The translations under genes were made by a program, and so were the position numbers. Positions 16,736-24,458 of a DNA stretch of 46,895 nucleotides are shown piece by piece. Below the pieces are notes generated by a model that was given only the letters and a program-made list of their open reading frames with translations, was not told the DNA's origin and did not search any database. Each line of letters starts with the position of its first letter. The first letter of the stretch is position 1. This DNA comes from Flavobacterium sp. (GTDB taxonomy: Bacteria > Bacteroidota > Bacteroidia > Flavobacteriales > Flavobacteriaceae): NCBI GenBank assembly GCA_024644655.1, contig JAHEHJ010000003.1, forward strand, positions 1 through 46,895. Direction: 5' to 3'.

Positions 16736-17215
16736 TTAAATTTCTTGTTCTAACCAAGCAGTTAACATCCAAATAGTCTTTTCTTGTTCAGCAATAAAAT
16801 CACTCATCATAGAATTAGTTCCTTCATCATTTATGTTATCTGACAACTTTAAAATAACACGTTCAATTTGAAGCAATTGAGAAAGTGAAACGGATATTAA
16901 TGAAATTGAGGCTTCATCATTATGTATATTTTTACCTATACTCAATGTATTAAATTTAATGTAATCCTCAAAAGTATGCAATGGAGTTCCTCCTAATGTT
17001 AAAATTCTTTCTGCTATTAAATCAATTTTAAGTTGACTATCATTATATAATTCTTCAAATTTAATATGCAAATCAAAAAATCGCTTCCCTCTTATATTCC
17101 AATGCAAGCCTCTTAAATTTTGATAATAAATTTGAAAATTTGCCAAAAGTATATTAAGCTCTGTTACTAAATTTTCTGATTCTTTTATGGGTAAACCCAG
17201 CCTATTCATTTTCAT
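16736..17215 (-). CDS. dps: Dps-type ferritin (DNA protection during starvation)
   Basis: Dps dodecamers oxidise Fe(II) with hydrogen peroxide and store iron, limiting Fenton damage. The 159-aa protein has the complete inter-subunit ferroxidase centre with family spacing: H38 (GLHWNI), H50, E54 in the place of the usual Asp, D65 and E69 (KIDLIAE). No Lys-rich DNA-binding tail is obvious. It is divergent from oxyR across 104 bp containing a dyad, so induction by peroxide through OxyR is likely. A TAnnTTTG box at 17245-17252 lies 29 bp before the start. Confidence 0.93.
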   Translation of the reverse strand: MKMNRLGLPIKESENLVTELNILLANFQIYYQNLRGLHWNIRGKRFFDLHIKFEELYNDSQLKIDLIAERILTLGGTPLHTFEDYIKFNTLSIGKNIHNDEASISLISVSLSQLLQIERVILKLSDNINDEGTNSMMSDFIAEQEKTIWMLTAWLEQEI

Positions 17216-17244
17216 TTTTAATAAATATTAATTATTATTTAATG

Positions 17245-17252
17245 CAAAATTA
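17245..17252 (-). promoter_or_regulatory. Probable -7 box of dps
   Basis: On the minus strand this reads TAATTTTG, a perfect TAnnTTTG. No TTG is found at the usual -33 distance, as expected for an activator-dependent promoter. The dyad at 17271-17293 would be centred near -43. Confidence 0.55.
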
Positions 17253-17270
17253 AAAATACACACTGCTCAT

Positions 17271-17293
17271 TACTATAAATTAAATTGATAGTA
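17271..17293. promoter_or_regulatory. Candidate OxyR operator between dps and oxyR
   Basis: TACTAT (17271-17276) and ATAGTA (17288-17293) form a perfect 6-bp dyad with an 11-bp spacer, which is the LysR-type T-N11-A box. A further TACTAT occurs at 17314-17319. ATAG/CTAT elements also occur in the E. coli OxyR site. The position fits activation of dps and autoregulation of oxyR. Confidence 0.55.
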
Positions 17294-17295
17294 TT

Positions 17296-17303
17296 TATAT
17301 TTG
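17296..17303 (+). promoter_or_regulatory. Probable -7 box of oxyR
   Basis: TATATTTG matches TAnnTTTG 17 bp before the ATG. The dyad ends 2 bp upstream, so a bound regulator would cover the -33 region. Confidence 0.5.
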
Positions 17304-17319
17304 CATAAAATATTACTAT

Positions 17320-18261
17320 ATGACAATTACCCAACTTAAATATGTATTAGCAGTAGCCGAATATAAAAATTTCACTTTGGCAGCTGAAAAGTGTTTTGTA
17401 ACTCAACCAACTTTAAGTATGCAAATACAAAAAGTAGAAGAAGAATTGGGTATTCAAATATTCGATCGTACAAAAAAACCTATTCAACTTACAGAAATAG
17501 GTCAAAAAATTGTAAACCAATCTAAAAACATTGTTAATGAGGCAGATAGAATTCAAGATATAGTTGACCAACAGAAAGGGTTTATTGGTGGGGAATTTAG
17601 ATTGGGAATTATTCCAACAATCATGCCTACTCTTTTACCCATGTTTTTAAATAATTTTATCAAAAAATATCCAAAAGTCAAATTATTAATCGAAGAATTA
17701 AATACTAATGATATAATTGAAAAATTAAAAAATGGTCACCTTGATGCTGCTATTGCAGCAACACCTTTAGAAGAGGAAAAAATTAAAGAAATTGTTTTAT
17801 ATTATGAACCCTTTGTAGCTTATATACCCGAAAATCACAGCACTTTTAACAAAAAAGAAATCGAAATTTCGGATTTGAATTTAGATGAAATCCTATTACT
17901 TCAAGATGGTCACTGTTTTAGAGACGGGATATTAAATTTATGCAAAAACAATAATCAAATAGAAAAAAATCATTTCCAAATAGAAAGTGGAAGTTTTGAA
18001 ACCTTAATTAAATTAGCTGATGAAGGATTGGGCACAACATTACTTCCCTATTTACATACTTTAGATTTAAGTGAAAAAAACAAACTAAAACTAAAACACT
18101 TTGTTGAACCAAAACCAGCAAGAGAAGTAAGTCTAATATTTCCGAAAAATGAATTGAAAATTCATATCATAGAGGCACTTCGAACAACAATAACTGGAGT
18201 AATTAAAGGTGCAATTGCTTTTCAAAATGTTCAAATAATAAGTCCATTACAAAAAAAATAA
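17320..18261 (+). CDS. oxyR: Hydrogen-peroxide-sensing LysR-type regulator OxyR
   Basis: This 313-aa protein has an N-terminal winged helix-turn-helix (residues about 1-60, LKYVLAVAEYKNFTLAAEKC and TQPTLSMQIQKVEEELG) and a LysR substrate-binding domain. The redox pair is present: C199 in LLLQDGHCF and C208 in GILNLC, with the same numbering and spacing as the E. coli disulfide C199-C208. Peroxide would oxidise the pair and switch on target genes. It is divergent from dps with a dyad operator between. A hairpin overlaps its stop codon. Confidence 0.93.
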   Translation: MTITQLKYVLAVAEYKNFTLAAEKCFVTQPTLSMQIQKVEEELGIQIFDRTKKPIQLTEIGQKIVNQSKNIVNEADRIQDIVDQQKGFIGGEFRLGIIPTIMPTLLPMFLNNFIKKYPKVKLLIEELNTNDIIEKLKNGHLDAAIAATPLEEEKIKEIVLYYEPFVAYIPENHSTFNKKEIEISDLNLDEILLLQDGHCFRDGILNLCKNNNQIEKNHFQIESGSFETLIKLADEGLGTTLLPYLHTLDLSEKNKLKLKHFVEPKPAREVSLIFPKNELKIHIIEALRTTITGVIKGAIAFQNVQIISPLQKK

Positions 18262-18280
18262 GGAGTTGCACAAACTCCTT
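18260..18280. terminator. Bidirectional terminator of oxyR and first microprotein gene
   Basis: AAGGAGTT, a five-base loop and AACTCCTT form an 8-bp stem that begins within the oxyR stop. On the minus strand it is followed by a run of eight T's after ATT, so it also ends the leftward gene that stops at 18293. Confidence 0.75.
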
Positions 18281-18292
18281 ATTTTCATACTG

Positions 18293-18487
18293 TTAACTAA
18301 CTACAACTAAACACTGCCTCAATTCTGGATGCTGAGTTGTAAAAAATTGAAGCCATTTTTTTAATTGTTCTACTTCATATGGCAGTAAGTTTCTCACTGC
18401 TTTTTTTAATTCTTTAGCAAAAAGAATTGGATCGAAGCTTACTCTTTCGAGTACTGATTTGGTGTAATCATAAATCATTCTAGGCAT
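18293..18487 (-). CDS. Microprotein family member 1
   Basis: This 64-aa basic helical protein is paralogous to two neighbours at 18633-18845 and 18956-19153. Shared features are the start M-x-x-(M)-x-x-DYTK, a (V/I)L-x-RVSFD segment, a helix with FAKELKKA, and LLPYE(V/L)E-x-L followed by W-L and a Tyr/Phe-rich C-terminal helix. It has no signal peptide or membrane segment. The amphipathic pattern suggests a small helical bundle or adaptor. I know of similar Flavobacteriia hypotheticals but no function. Confidence 0.75.
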   Translation of the reverse strand: MPRMIYDYTKSVLERVSFDPILFAKELKKAVRNLLPYEVEQLKKWLQFFTTQHPELRQCLVVVS

Positions 18488-18632
18488 AATAATTAAGATT
18501 TGGGGTTATCTTATTGTAAGAACGTTGAGTAAAGTAATTTAAAAAAAAGTGAAGTACAAAATTTTAACTCTAAAAACATCTATATAATACACATACAATC
18601 GTTGAAATACACTTTTTTAAATATTAAATAAT

Positions 18633-18845
18633 CTAATTCTTATATTTATATTCTTCAAGAAGTAGTAGATAATCATTCAAATATGGCTTGTCAGATGTAA
18701 AATATAATAACCAATTATACAACTTTTCCAATTCATATGGCATGAGCGATTTTATTGCTTTTCGCAATTCTCTATAAAATTTATCTTTATCATTACTTAC
18801 ACGCTCTATAGAGTTTTTGGTATAATCATAAATCATTCTAGCCAT
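18633..18845 (-). CDS. Microprotein family member 2
   Basis: This is a 70-aa paralogue of the proteins on either side. It keeps MIYDYTK, ERVS, the helix FYRELRKAIKSLMPYELEKL and W-L-x-Y-FTS, but is the most diverged of the three (NDKDKF replaces FDPILF, and the C-terminus ends EEYKYKN). There are 145 bp to the first gene and 110 bp to the third, with no good hairpin after it, so it might be read through. The function is unknown. Confidence 0.75.
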   Translation of the reverse strand: MARMIYDYTKNSIERVSNDKDKFYRELRKAIKSLMPYELEKLYNWLLYFTSDKPYLNDYLLLLEEYKYKN

Positions 18846-18927
18846 AACATTTACATTTTAGTTATCAAGTAGGTCCTTATATTTAAAACACTTCTATAAA
18901 AAATTACCCTAATTCATAACTAAAAAA

Positions 18928-18950
18928 AAAGGAACTTTAAAAGTTCCTTT
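18928..18950 (-). terminator. Terminator of microprotein gene 3
   Basis: AAAGGAACTT and AAGTTCCTTT form a 10-bp stem with a three-base loop, six bases past the stop at 18956. A T run follows on the minus strand. Confidence 0.8.
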
Positions 18951-18955
18951 TCGAT

Positions 18956-19153
18956 TTAATTTTTTATCAGTAATAAACAGGGGTGTAATTCTGGTTTTTC
19001 TTTAGTATAATAGACTAACCAAGTAATTAACTCTTCTAATTCATAAGGCAACAATACACGACTTGCTTTTTCTAATTCTTTAGCAAAAAGGGTAACATCA
19101 AAACTGACTCGTTTCAAAACTGATTTGGTGTAGTCTAACATGGTTTTAGACAT
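18956..19153 (-). CDS. Microprotein family member 3
   Basis: This is a 65-aa paralogue, closest to member 1: MLDYTKSVLKRVSFDVTLFAKE is shared in outline, followed by LLPYELEELITWLVYYT and a C-terminal PELHPCLLLI. Its single Cys aligns with that of member 1 (PELRQCLVV). It is separated from its relatives by its own terminator, so it is an independent transcription unit. It sits between the oxyR end and the MnmD operon. The function is unknown. Confidence 0.75.
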   Translation of the reverse strand: MSKTMLDYTKSVLKRVSFDVTLFAKELEKASRVLLPYELEELITWLVYYTKEKPELHPCLLLIKN

Positions 19154-19254
19154 AATAATTATAATTAATTTATTGACACTTTAGTATTAATGTCAAATGT
19201 ATAAATTAACAAGTAAGGAAAAATAAAAGTTAAATGTTTACATTTAAAAAAAAG

Positions 19255-19920
19255 TTAATCATTAACTTTTCGAGCACGCAACATTTCACGTTTACCAATG
19301 GCTCCAGGTAATTTTTCAACTGTAAATCCTGCAGTTAACATTGCGTTTTTTATCGAAGTACGACAAGCATAAGTTACCAATACGCCGCCTTTCTTAAGTG
19401 CTTTAAACATCGAATTAAATATAGCTTCTGACCATAATTCAGGTTGTACCCTAAATCCAAATGCATCAAAATAAATTAAATCAAATACATTCTCATCTGT
19501 AATATCTTGAAAAAACTGTTTACGTTTAGTAAGAGTAAATAATGAATTCATTTCAACTTTCCGATCCCAATCCATCGTATGCATATGTGTGAATAATTCC
19601 ATTTCAGTACTTTCAATCTCTTCAACATAATTCATTTGAAGAGCTTCATGAAGAGAAACAGGATATGCTTCAACACCAACATAATCAATACTTTTATCTA
19701 GTCTTTTAGCTTCTAAATAAGATATAAAACTATTCAATCCTGTTCCAAATCCTATTTCTAAAATAGAAATGGATTTTCCCTCAAAGAGAGAAAATCCATT
19801 GTGTATAAAAACATGATATGCCTCCTGAATTGCGCCATGTTTAGAATGATACGATTCATTCCAATCGGGCAAATGTAAGGAAGTAGATCCATCTTCAGTC
19901 TTGATTATTTCACGTTTCAA
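19255..19920 (-). CDS. mnmD: MnmD-type tRNA mnm5(s2)U methyltransferase
   Basis: This 221-aa protein corresponds to the methyltransferase half of E. coli MnmC, without the FAD oxidase half, as in stand-alone MnmD. It would methylate nm5(s2)U34 of tRNA with SAM. Motifs are the SAM-binding ILEIGFGTGLNSFI, the acidic residue in VGVEAYPVS, and DLIYFDAFGFRVQPELWS, typical of the family. The C-terminus has VTYACRTSIKNAM and GAIGKREMLRA. It begins 3 bp after the cytochrome gene, so it is last in a three-gene leftward operon although the functions look unrelated. Confidence 0.88.
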   Translation of the reverse strand: MKREIIKTEDGSTSLHLPDWNESYHSKHGAIQEAYHVFIHNGFSLFEGKSISILEIGFGTGLNSFISYLEAKRLDKSIDYVGVEAYPVSLHEALQMNYVEEIESTEMELFTHMHTMDWDRKVEMNSLFTLTKRKQFFQDITDENVFDLIYFDAFGFRVQPELWSEAIFNSMFKALKKGGVLVTYACRTSIKNAMLTAGFTVEKLPGAIGKREMLRARKVND

Positions 19921-19923
19921 AAC

Positions 19924-20376
19924 TTAGTGGATATATAATTTTTTTATTTTAGGTATAGGTCCACCACACTTTTGTTGATGACATTGTATGCAGGCATCTA
20001 TTCCAGTATTAAAATGCTCTTTAGCATTTTTAGGATCCTTATATATTAATTCTTGAGCTGAAATAAATTTTGCAGCCTGTTCCTTGAAAAAAGCATCATT
20101 ATCAGACTCATCTGTCATGACTGCTTTATGTATTTTCATAAAGTGTTGCGGAAAAGCCCCAATTGTATCTCCCTTTTTAATACGTTCTTTCAATCGTTGA
20201 TTATCTACATACATTTGTTCCATTAATGCTGCCATTTCAGACATTTTGTACATTGATAATTTTTTACCTTTAGAAGAAGAACATTGAGTTTCAGTAGTTG
20301 TATCAATACTTTTAACCTCTTTCTTTTGACAAGATAAAATACTTAATGATAGTACAAGAAGCAAATACTTTTTCAT
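19924..20376 (-). CDS. Cytochrome c'-like lipoprotein
   Basis: This 150-aa exported protein has a lipobox (LSILSC, about residue 16). The haem c attachment motif CIQCH is near the C-terminus (about residues 131-135), followed by QQKCGG. The helical middle with many Met residues (KMSEMAALMEQM) and the C-terminal haem position resemble the four-helix cytochrome c' fold. It could carry electrons or bind NO or CO in the periplasm; the ligand is unknown. It lies 9 bp after the DUF4920 gene and 3 bp before mnmD. Confidence 0.75.
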   Translation of the reverse strand: MKKYLLLVLSLSILSCQKKEVKSIDTTTETQCSSSKGKKLSMYKMSEMAALMEQMYVDNQRLKERIKKGDTIGAFPQHFMKIHKAVMTDESDNDAFFKEQAAKFISAQELIYKDPKNAKEHFNTGIDACIQCHQQKCGGPIPKIKKLYIH

Positions 20377-20385
20377 ACTACTAAA

Positions 20386-20877
20386 TTATTTTTTTATATA
20401 TACACCGTTAGCAGTAAATGAATAGGTAATTTCAGGTTGTGTAATCTTAGCAATCTCAGCAGCAGTTTTCCCTCCATCTTTTGCATAATGTTTTAATTCA
20501 TCTACTGAAACTACATCTACAAATGCTTTTCCATAAACAATAGCTTGACTATTATCCGCATTTAAAGGAACAAAAAAACCATAATCTTTAAAACGAACAA
20601 ATGATTGATCATCTCCTGCAAGTTCCATTTTCATCCAACATCCTTTCTTTTTACATACTTCTTTAATAGTGGAAACAAATTGAACGGTAATAGTATCCCC
20701 TTTTTTTAATGTTTTGTATTTATTCAACATTGCGGCTTTAGTCAATACATTGCCTACCTTAAACTTATCACCAAACAAAGCATAATCATTAATATTAAAT
20801 TTTGATTTTTTAGTTTGAGCAATTCCTGTAGTTGCAACTAATATAAAAGTAAGTAGTACTAAATTTATTTTTTTCAT
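20386..20877 (-). CDS. DUF4920 exported protein
   Basis: This 163-aa protein has a signal peptide (about 1-20, TTGIAQ). The mature domain matches DUF4920: YALFGDKF, then TIKEVCKKKGCWMKMELAG with a conserved C-x4-C, and VRFKDYGFFVPLN. The family is periplasmic and often found with respiratory or copper-handling genes. The Cys pair could bind metal or form a disulfide. It is the first gene of an operon with the cytochrome c'-like lipoprotein, consistent with an envelope redox role, which is inference. Confidence 0.85.
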   Translation of the reverse strand: MKKINLVLLTFILVATTGIAQTKKSKFNINDYALFGDKFKVGNVLTKAAMLNKYKTLKKGDTITVQFVSTIKEVCKKKGCWMKMELAGDDQSFVRFKDYGFFVPLNADNSQAIVYGKAFVDVVSVDELKHYAKDGGKTAAEIAKITQPEITYSFTANGVYIKK

Positions 20878-21139
20878 GATTTTGAAATTAATTAGAATGC
20901 AAATATAATGAGATTAACAATTTCGCACCCAATATTGCGCATTTCTTTTATCGTTTATTATAAAAAACAACCTTAAATTGTAAATAAATTTATAATATAA
21001 AAAAAGTTTTCAATAATTTAAAGCAATGCAAAATGCTAATATATTTTTATTAGTTTTACAAAAAATTAACAATTCAACTAGTATCACTAGAAAGTCATTT
21101 TAACATATTGCTAATCAATAATTTAAATATCTTTCTCCA

Positions 21140-21147
21140 TAAATTTG
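21140..21147 (+). promoter_or_regulatory. Probable -7 box of ilvE
   Basis: TAAATTTG matches TAnnTTTG only 8 bp before the ATG, predicting a very short or absent 5' UTR. The rest of the 278-bp gap (20878-21155) is AT-rich with no other feature I can support. Confidence 0.4.
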
Positions 21148-21155
21148 CATTTTAA

Positions 21156-22223
21156 ATGACAATAAAACACCTCTCCGAAATCGATATAGTTAAAGCTTCT
21201 AACTCAAAAATAAACGAAGTTGATTTCGAAAATCTAGCCTTCGGAAATGTATTTACAGACCATATGTTGATTTGTGATTACAAAGATGGGAAATGGCAAA
21301 AACCAATTATAAAGGCTTATGAACCTTTTTTAATAGATCCTTCTGCTAAAGTTTTTCATTATGGACAAGCTATCTTTGAAGGAATGAAAGCCTACAAAGA
21401 TGAAAATAATGATGTTTGGCTTTTTAGACCTGATGAGAATTTAGTTCGATTTAATAAATCGGCAGTTAGAATGGCTATGCCCGAAGTTCCTGAAGATATA
21501 TTTATTGGTGGATTAAAAACTATAGTCGATATTGACCGCGAATGGGTGAAAAAAGGATTAGGCAATACATTATACATTAGACCTTTTATGATTGCTATTG
21601 GTTCTGGCGTTATTGCTCAACCCTCAACTCAATATCGTTTTATGATTATACTATCTCCTGCTCGCTCCTATTATTCAGGGGAAGTAAAAGTTATTATAGC
21701 AGAACATTTTAGTAGAGCTGCAAATGGAGGTATAGGTGCTGCCAAAGCTGCAGGTAATTATTCTGCTCAATTTTATCCTCAAAAATTAGCACAAGAACAA
21801 GGGTTCCAACAAATTATTTGGACCGATGATGCTACACATACTAAATTAGAAGAAGCCGGTACTATGAATGTTTTCTTTAGAATTAATGATACCATTTATA
21901 CAGCACCAACAAGCGAACGAATTTTAGATGGAGTTACTCGAAAAAGTTTAATAGATTTAGCTAAACGCGAAGGAATTAAAGTTGAAGTTCGATCAGTGCT
22001 TGTTGACGAATTAGTTGCTGCTGCTAAAGACGGAACACTTAAAGAAATTTTTGGTGCTGGAACTGCTGCTGTAGTAAACCCAATTGTTGGTTTTTCATAT
22101 AAAGATGTATATTATGAATTACCTAAATTAGAAAATTCAATCGCCTTAGACTTAAAAGACAAACTCACTAAAATACAATATAAATTAGCTGAAGACACCT
22201 TTGGGTGGACTTCAAAAATTTAA
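21156..22223 (+). CDS. ilvE: Branched-chain amino acid aminotransferase
   Basis: This PLP enzyme (fold type IV) makes leucine, isoleucine and valine from their keto acids. The 355-aa length and motifs fit the larger BCAT class: FHYGQAIFEGMKAY, ENLVRFNKSAVRM, the PLP lysine region GGIGAAKAAGNYSAQ, and EEAGTMNVFF followed by ILDGVTRKSLI. The start fits the very close promoter box. An intrinsic terminator lies just after the stop, so it is monocistronic. Confidence 0.95.
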   Translation: MTIKHLSEIDIVKASNSKINEVDFENLAFGNVFTDHMLICDYKDGKWQKPIIKAYEPFLIDPSAKVFHYGQAIFEGMKAYKDENNDVWLFRPDENLVRFNKSAVRMAMPEVPEDIFIGGLKTIVDIDREWVKKGLGNTLYIRPFMIAIGSGVIAQPSTQYRFMIILSPARSYYSGEVKVIIAEHFSRAANGGIGAAKAAGNYSAQFYPQKLAQEQGFQQIIWTDDATHTKLEEAGTMNVFFRINDTIYTAPTSERILDGVTRKSLIDLAKREGIKVEVRSVLVDELVAAAKDGTLKEIFGAGTAAVVNPIVGFSYKDVYYELPKLENSIALDLKDKLTKIQYKLAEDTFGWTSKI

Positions 22224-22228
22224 ATAAT

Positions 22229-22252
22229 AATCCTCCTCGTGAGGATTTTTTA
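22229..22252 (+). terminator. Terminator of ilvE
   Basis: AATCCTC, a five-base loop and GAGGATT are followed by a T run, a few bases past the ilvE stop and just before the hemN activator site. Confidence 0.8.
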
Positions 22253-22257
22253 TTTAA

Positions 22258-22271
22258 ATGACAATTGTCAT
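22258..22271. promoter_or_regulatory. Fnr-like palindrome upstream of hemN
   Basis: ATGACAATTGTCAT is a perfect 14-bp palindrome. Its centre (22264.5) is 36.5 bp from the final G of the TACTTTTG box, which would place it near -42. The same spacing is found at ccoS and ccoI. Confidence 0.75.
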
Positions 22272-22293
22272 GTAAAATTATGAAAAGACATTA

Positions 22294-22301
22294 TACTTTT
22301 G
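22294..22301 (+). promoter_or_regulatory. -7 box of hemN
   Basis: TACTTTTG matches TAnnTTTG, 20 bp before the ATG. The -33 TTG is missing, consistent with activation from the palindrome. Confidence 0.65.
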
Positions 22302-22320
22302 GTCCTACAAATAATATGTG

Positions 22321-23688
22321 ATGTCAATTTCTTTAGTACAAAAATATAATGTTCCTGGTCCAAGATATACCAGCTATCCAACTGTTCCATATTGGGATGA
22401 ATCTACTTTTTCTTCCTCTAAATGGGAAACTTCCTTTATAAAAAGTTTTGAAGAAAGTAATGCCTCAGAAGGGATTAGCTTATATATTCACCTACCATTT
22501 TGTGAAAGTTTGTGCACATTCTGTGGATGCCACAAAAGAATTACGAAACGACATGAGGTAGAACATCCATACATTGAAGCAGTGTTAAAAGAATGGAGAT
22601 TATATTGTGAAATATTTCCAAAAAAACCAATTATAAAAGAAATTCATTTAGGAGGTGGAACTCCAACATTCTTTTCACCAGAAAATTTAGAACATCTAAT
22701 TGAAGGCATTTTAAATGAATCAATAATTGCCAATGAACATGAATTTAGTTTTGAAGGTCATCCAAACAATACTTCTAGAGCTCATTTACAAAAACTTTTT
22801 GACCTTGGATTTAGAAGAGTAAGTTTTGGAGTTCAAGACTATGACGAAAAAGTACAAACTGCCATTCATAGAATTCAACCCTTTCACAACGTAGCCAAAG
22901 TAACATTTTGGGCTAGAGAAATAGGATATACTTCCATTTCACATGATTTGGTTTTTGGCTTACCTTTCCAAACTCTTGATAATGTAATTGATACTATAGA
23001 TAAAACAAATTCACTATCTCCTGACCGATTAGCTTTTTATAGCTACGCACATGTGCCATGGATTAAAGGAAATGGACAAAGAGGTTTTAAAGACGAAGAT
23101 GTACCAAAAGATGATGCGAAAAGAACTTTATACGAAGAAGGTAAAGATTTATTAGCCAAAAAAGGCTATTTTGAAATCGGAATGGATCACTTTGCACTTA
23201 AAAATGATTCGATGTATACTTCTTTTCAAGAAGGTAATTTACATCGTAATTTTATGGGATATACAGCATCAAAAACACAACTAATGATTGGACTAGGAGT
23301 ATCATCCATAAGTGACAGTTGGTATGCTTTTGCACAAAACGAAAAAGAAATTGAAGCCTATTATGATCGATTAGAACAAAATGAACTCCCTGTTTTTAGA
23401 GGTCATGTACTAACCGATGAGGATTTAATCATACGCAAACATATTTTAAATTTAATGTGCCAATTTGAAACAACCTGGATTGAAGATGACTTTTATAAAC
23501 AAGTGATTTCTACTGAAATCATTAACAGAATGGAAGAACTCAAAAAAGATGGGCTTATCGAAATTGGAAATGATAAACTACGCGTAACAGACAAAGGAAA
23601 ACCATTTGTTAGAAATATTTGTATGGCTTTTGATTTAAGACTCAAAAGAAACGCTCCTAAAACACAATTGTTTTCAATGACTGTATAA
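22321..23688 (+). CDS. hemN: Oxygen-independent coproporphyrinogen III oxidase (radical SAM)
   Basis: The enzyme converts coproporphyrinogen III to protoporphyrinogen IX without oxygen, supporting haem synthesis at low oxygen. The 455-aa length fits true HemN rather than the shorter HemW-like proteins. The N-terminal VPRYTSYPT-like segment (GPRYTSYPTVPYW) and the cluster motif C-x3-C-x2-C-x-C (CESLCTFCGC) are present, as are LGGGTPTF and FGVQDYDEKVQ. I use ATG at 22321; a GTG immediately before it (22318) is an alternative. It is preceded by an Fnr-like site and fits the neighbouring cbb3 oxidase, which needs haem under the same conditions. Confidence 0.95.
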   Translation: MSISLVQKYNVPGPRYTSYPTVPYWDESTFSSSKWETSFIKSFEESNASEGISLYIHLPFCESLCTFCGCHKRITKRHEVEHPYIEAVLKEWRLYCEIFPKKPIIKEIHLGGGTPTFFSPENLEHLIEGILNESIIANEHEFSFEGHPNNTSRAHLQKLFDLGFRRVSFGVQDYDEKVQTAIHRIQPFHNVAKVTFWAREIGYTSISHDLVFGLPFQTLDNVIDTIDKTNSLSPDRLAFYSYAHVPWIKGNGQRGFKDEDVPKDDAKRTLYEEGKDLLAKKGYFEIGMDHFALKNDSMYTSFQEGNLHRNFMGYTASKTQLMIGLGVSSISDSWYAFAQNEKEIEAYYDRLEQNELPVFRGHVLTDEDLIIRKHILNLMCQFETTWIEDDFYKQVISTEIINRMEELKKDGLIEIGNDKLRVTDKGKPFVRNICMAFDLRLKRNAPKTQLFSMTV

Positions 23689-23732
23689 GTCATTTTGAAG
23701 ATAAAAACCCCTTATATCCTTTTTATTAATCC

Positions 23733-24434
23733 CTAATGGCAATTAGCATTAGCCTTTACAAATAAATTTAAAGAACTAGGAGATATATAAGGTATATCCA
23801 TTCCCATACCCCTAAGCACAAATAAGACACCGATAATTACAGTTATCAAGGGTACTAATCGCTGTAATTTAGATCGAAAGGGATTAGATAAAAAATTTGC
23901 AATATATACTACTGCACTCATTAAAGGGACTGTACCCAAACCGTATAATATCATATAGGCAATACTTAAAGTCACATGTTGCATTGCAATGGCTCCAAAT
24001 AAAGCAGCATAAACCAATCCACAAGGTAATAAACCATTAAATAATCCTATGGTAAATAACGCATCAGGACTACTTCTTTTAAATTGCTGACCTAAATTAC
24101 TCTTTACTTTTGAAATCAAAATGTATATTGGTCTAGAGAAATTATATCGAGCAAATACACGCTCTGGAACTAAAGCAATAAGGATCATCAAAACACCAAC
24201 AACAATAGATAATCGTTGTTGAAATCCAGCCATATATAAACCTTTACCCAACAAACCAAAAAGCAACCCTAAGGTTGCATAAGAAGTTAATCGACCGGCA
24301 TGATATAAAAGTATTTGAAAAACTTTTTTAGCAGGGTTGTTTCGAGATACAGGCAACATCATGGCAATTGGGCCACACATACCTATACAGTGCAAGCTAG
24401 AAACTAAACCGAATATAAAAGCTGTAAATAACAT
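23733..24434 (-). CDS. TauE/SafE-like membrane protein of the cbb3 cluster
   Basis: This 233-aa inner-membrane protein has about six hydrophobic helices and the signature HCIGMCGPIAMMLP near the N-terminus. GLLPCGLVYAAL is also present. Proteins of this COG2836 type regularly follow ccoG and ccoH and are thought to help copper delivery or assembly of the oxidase. The N-terminal His-Cys and Cys residues and the end NANCH could bind copper (inference). It starts 24 bp after ccoH and is the last gene of the operon. Confidence 0.85.
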   Translation of the reverse strand: MLFTAFIFGLVSSLHCIGMCGPIAMMLPVSRNNPAKKVFQILLYHAGRLTSYATLGLLFGLLGKGLYMAGFQQRLSIVVGVLMILIALVPERVFARYNFSRPIYILISKVKSNLGQQFKRSSPDALFTIGLFNGLLPCGLVYAALFGAIAMQHVTLSIAYMILYGLGTVPLMSAVVYIANFLSNPFRSKLQRLVPLITVIIGVLFVLRGMGMDIPYISPSSLNLFVKANANCH

Positions 24435-24458
24435 TTGAATACAAATATAAGCCTTCTA

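Noticed and set aside
17317..17334. ATGACAATT half-site resembling the Fnr-like motif at the oxyR start
   Set aside because: Only one half matches, the dyad is missing, and it lies over the start codon. A similar half-site at the ilvE start is rejected for the same reason.
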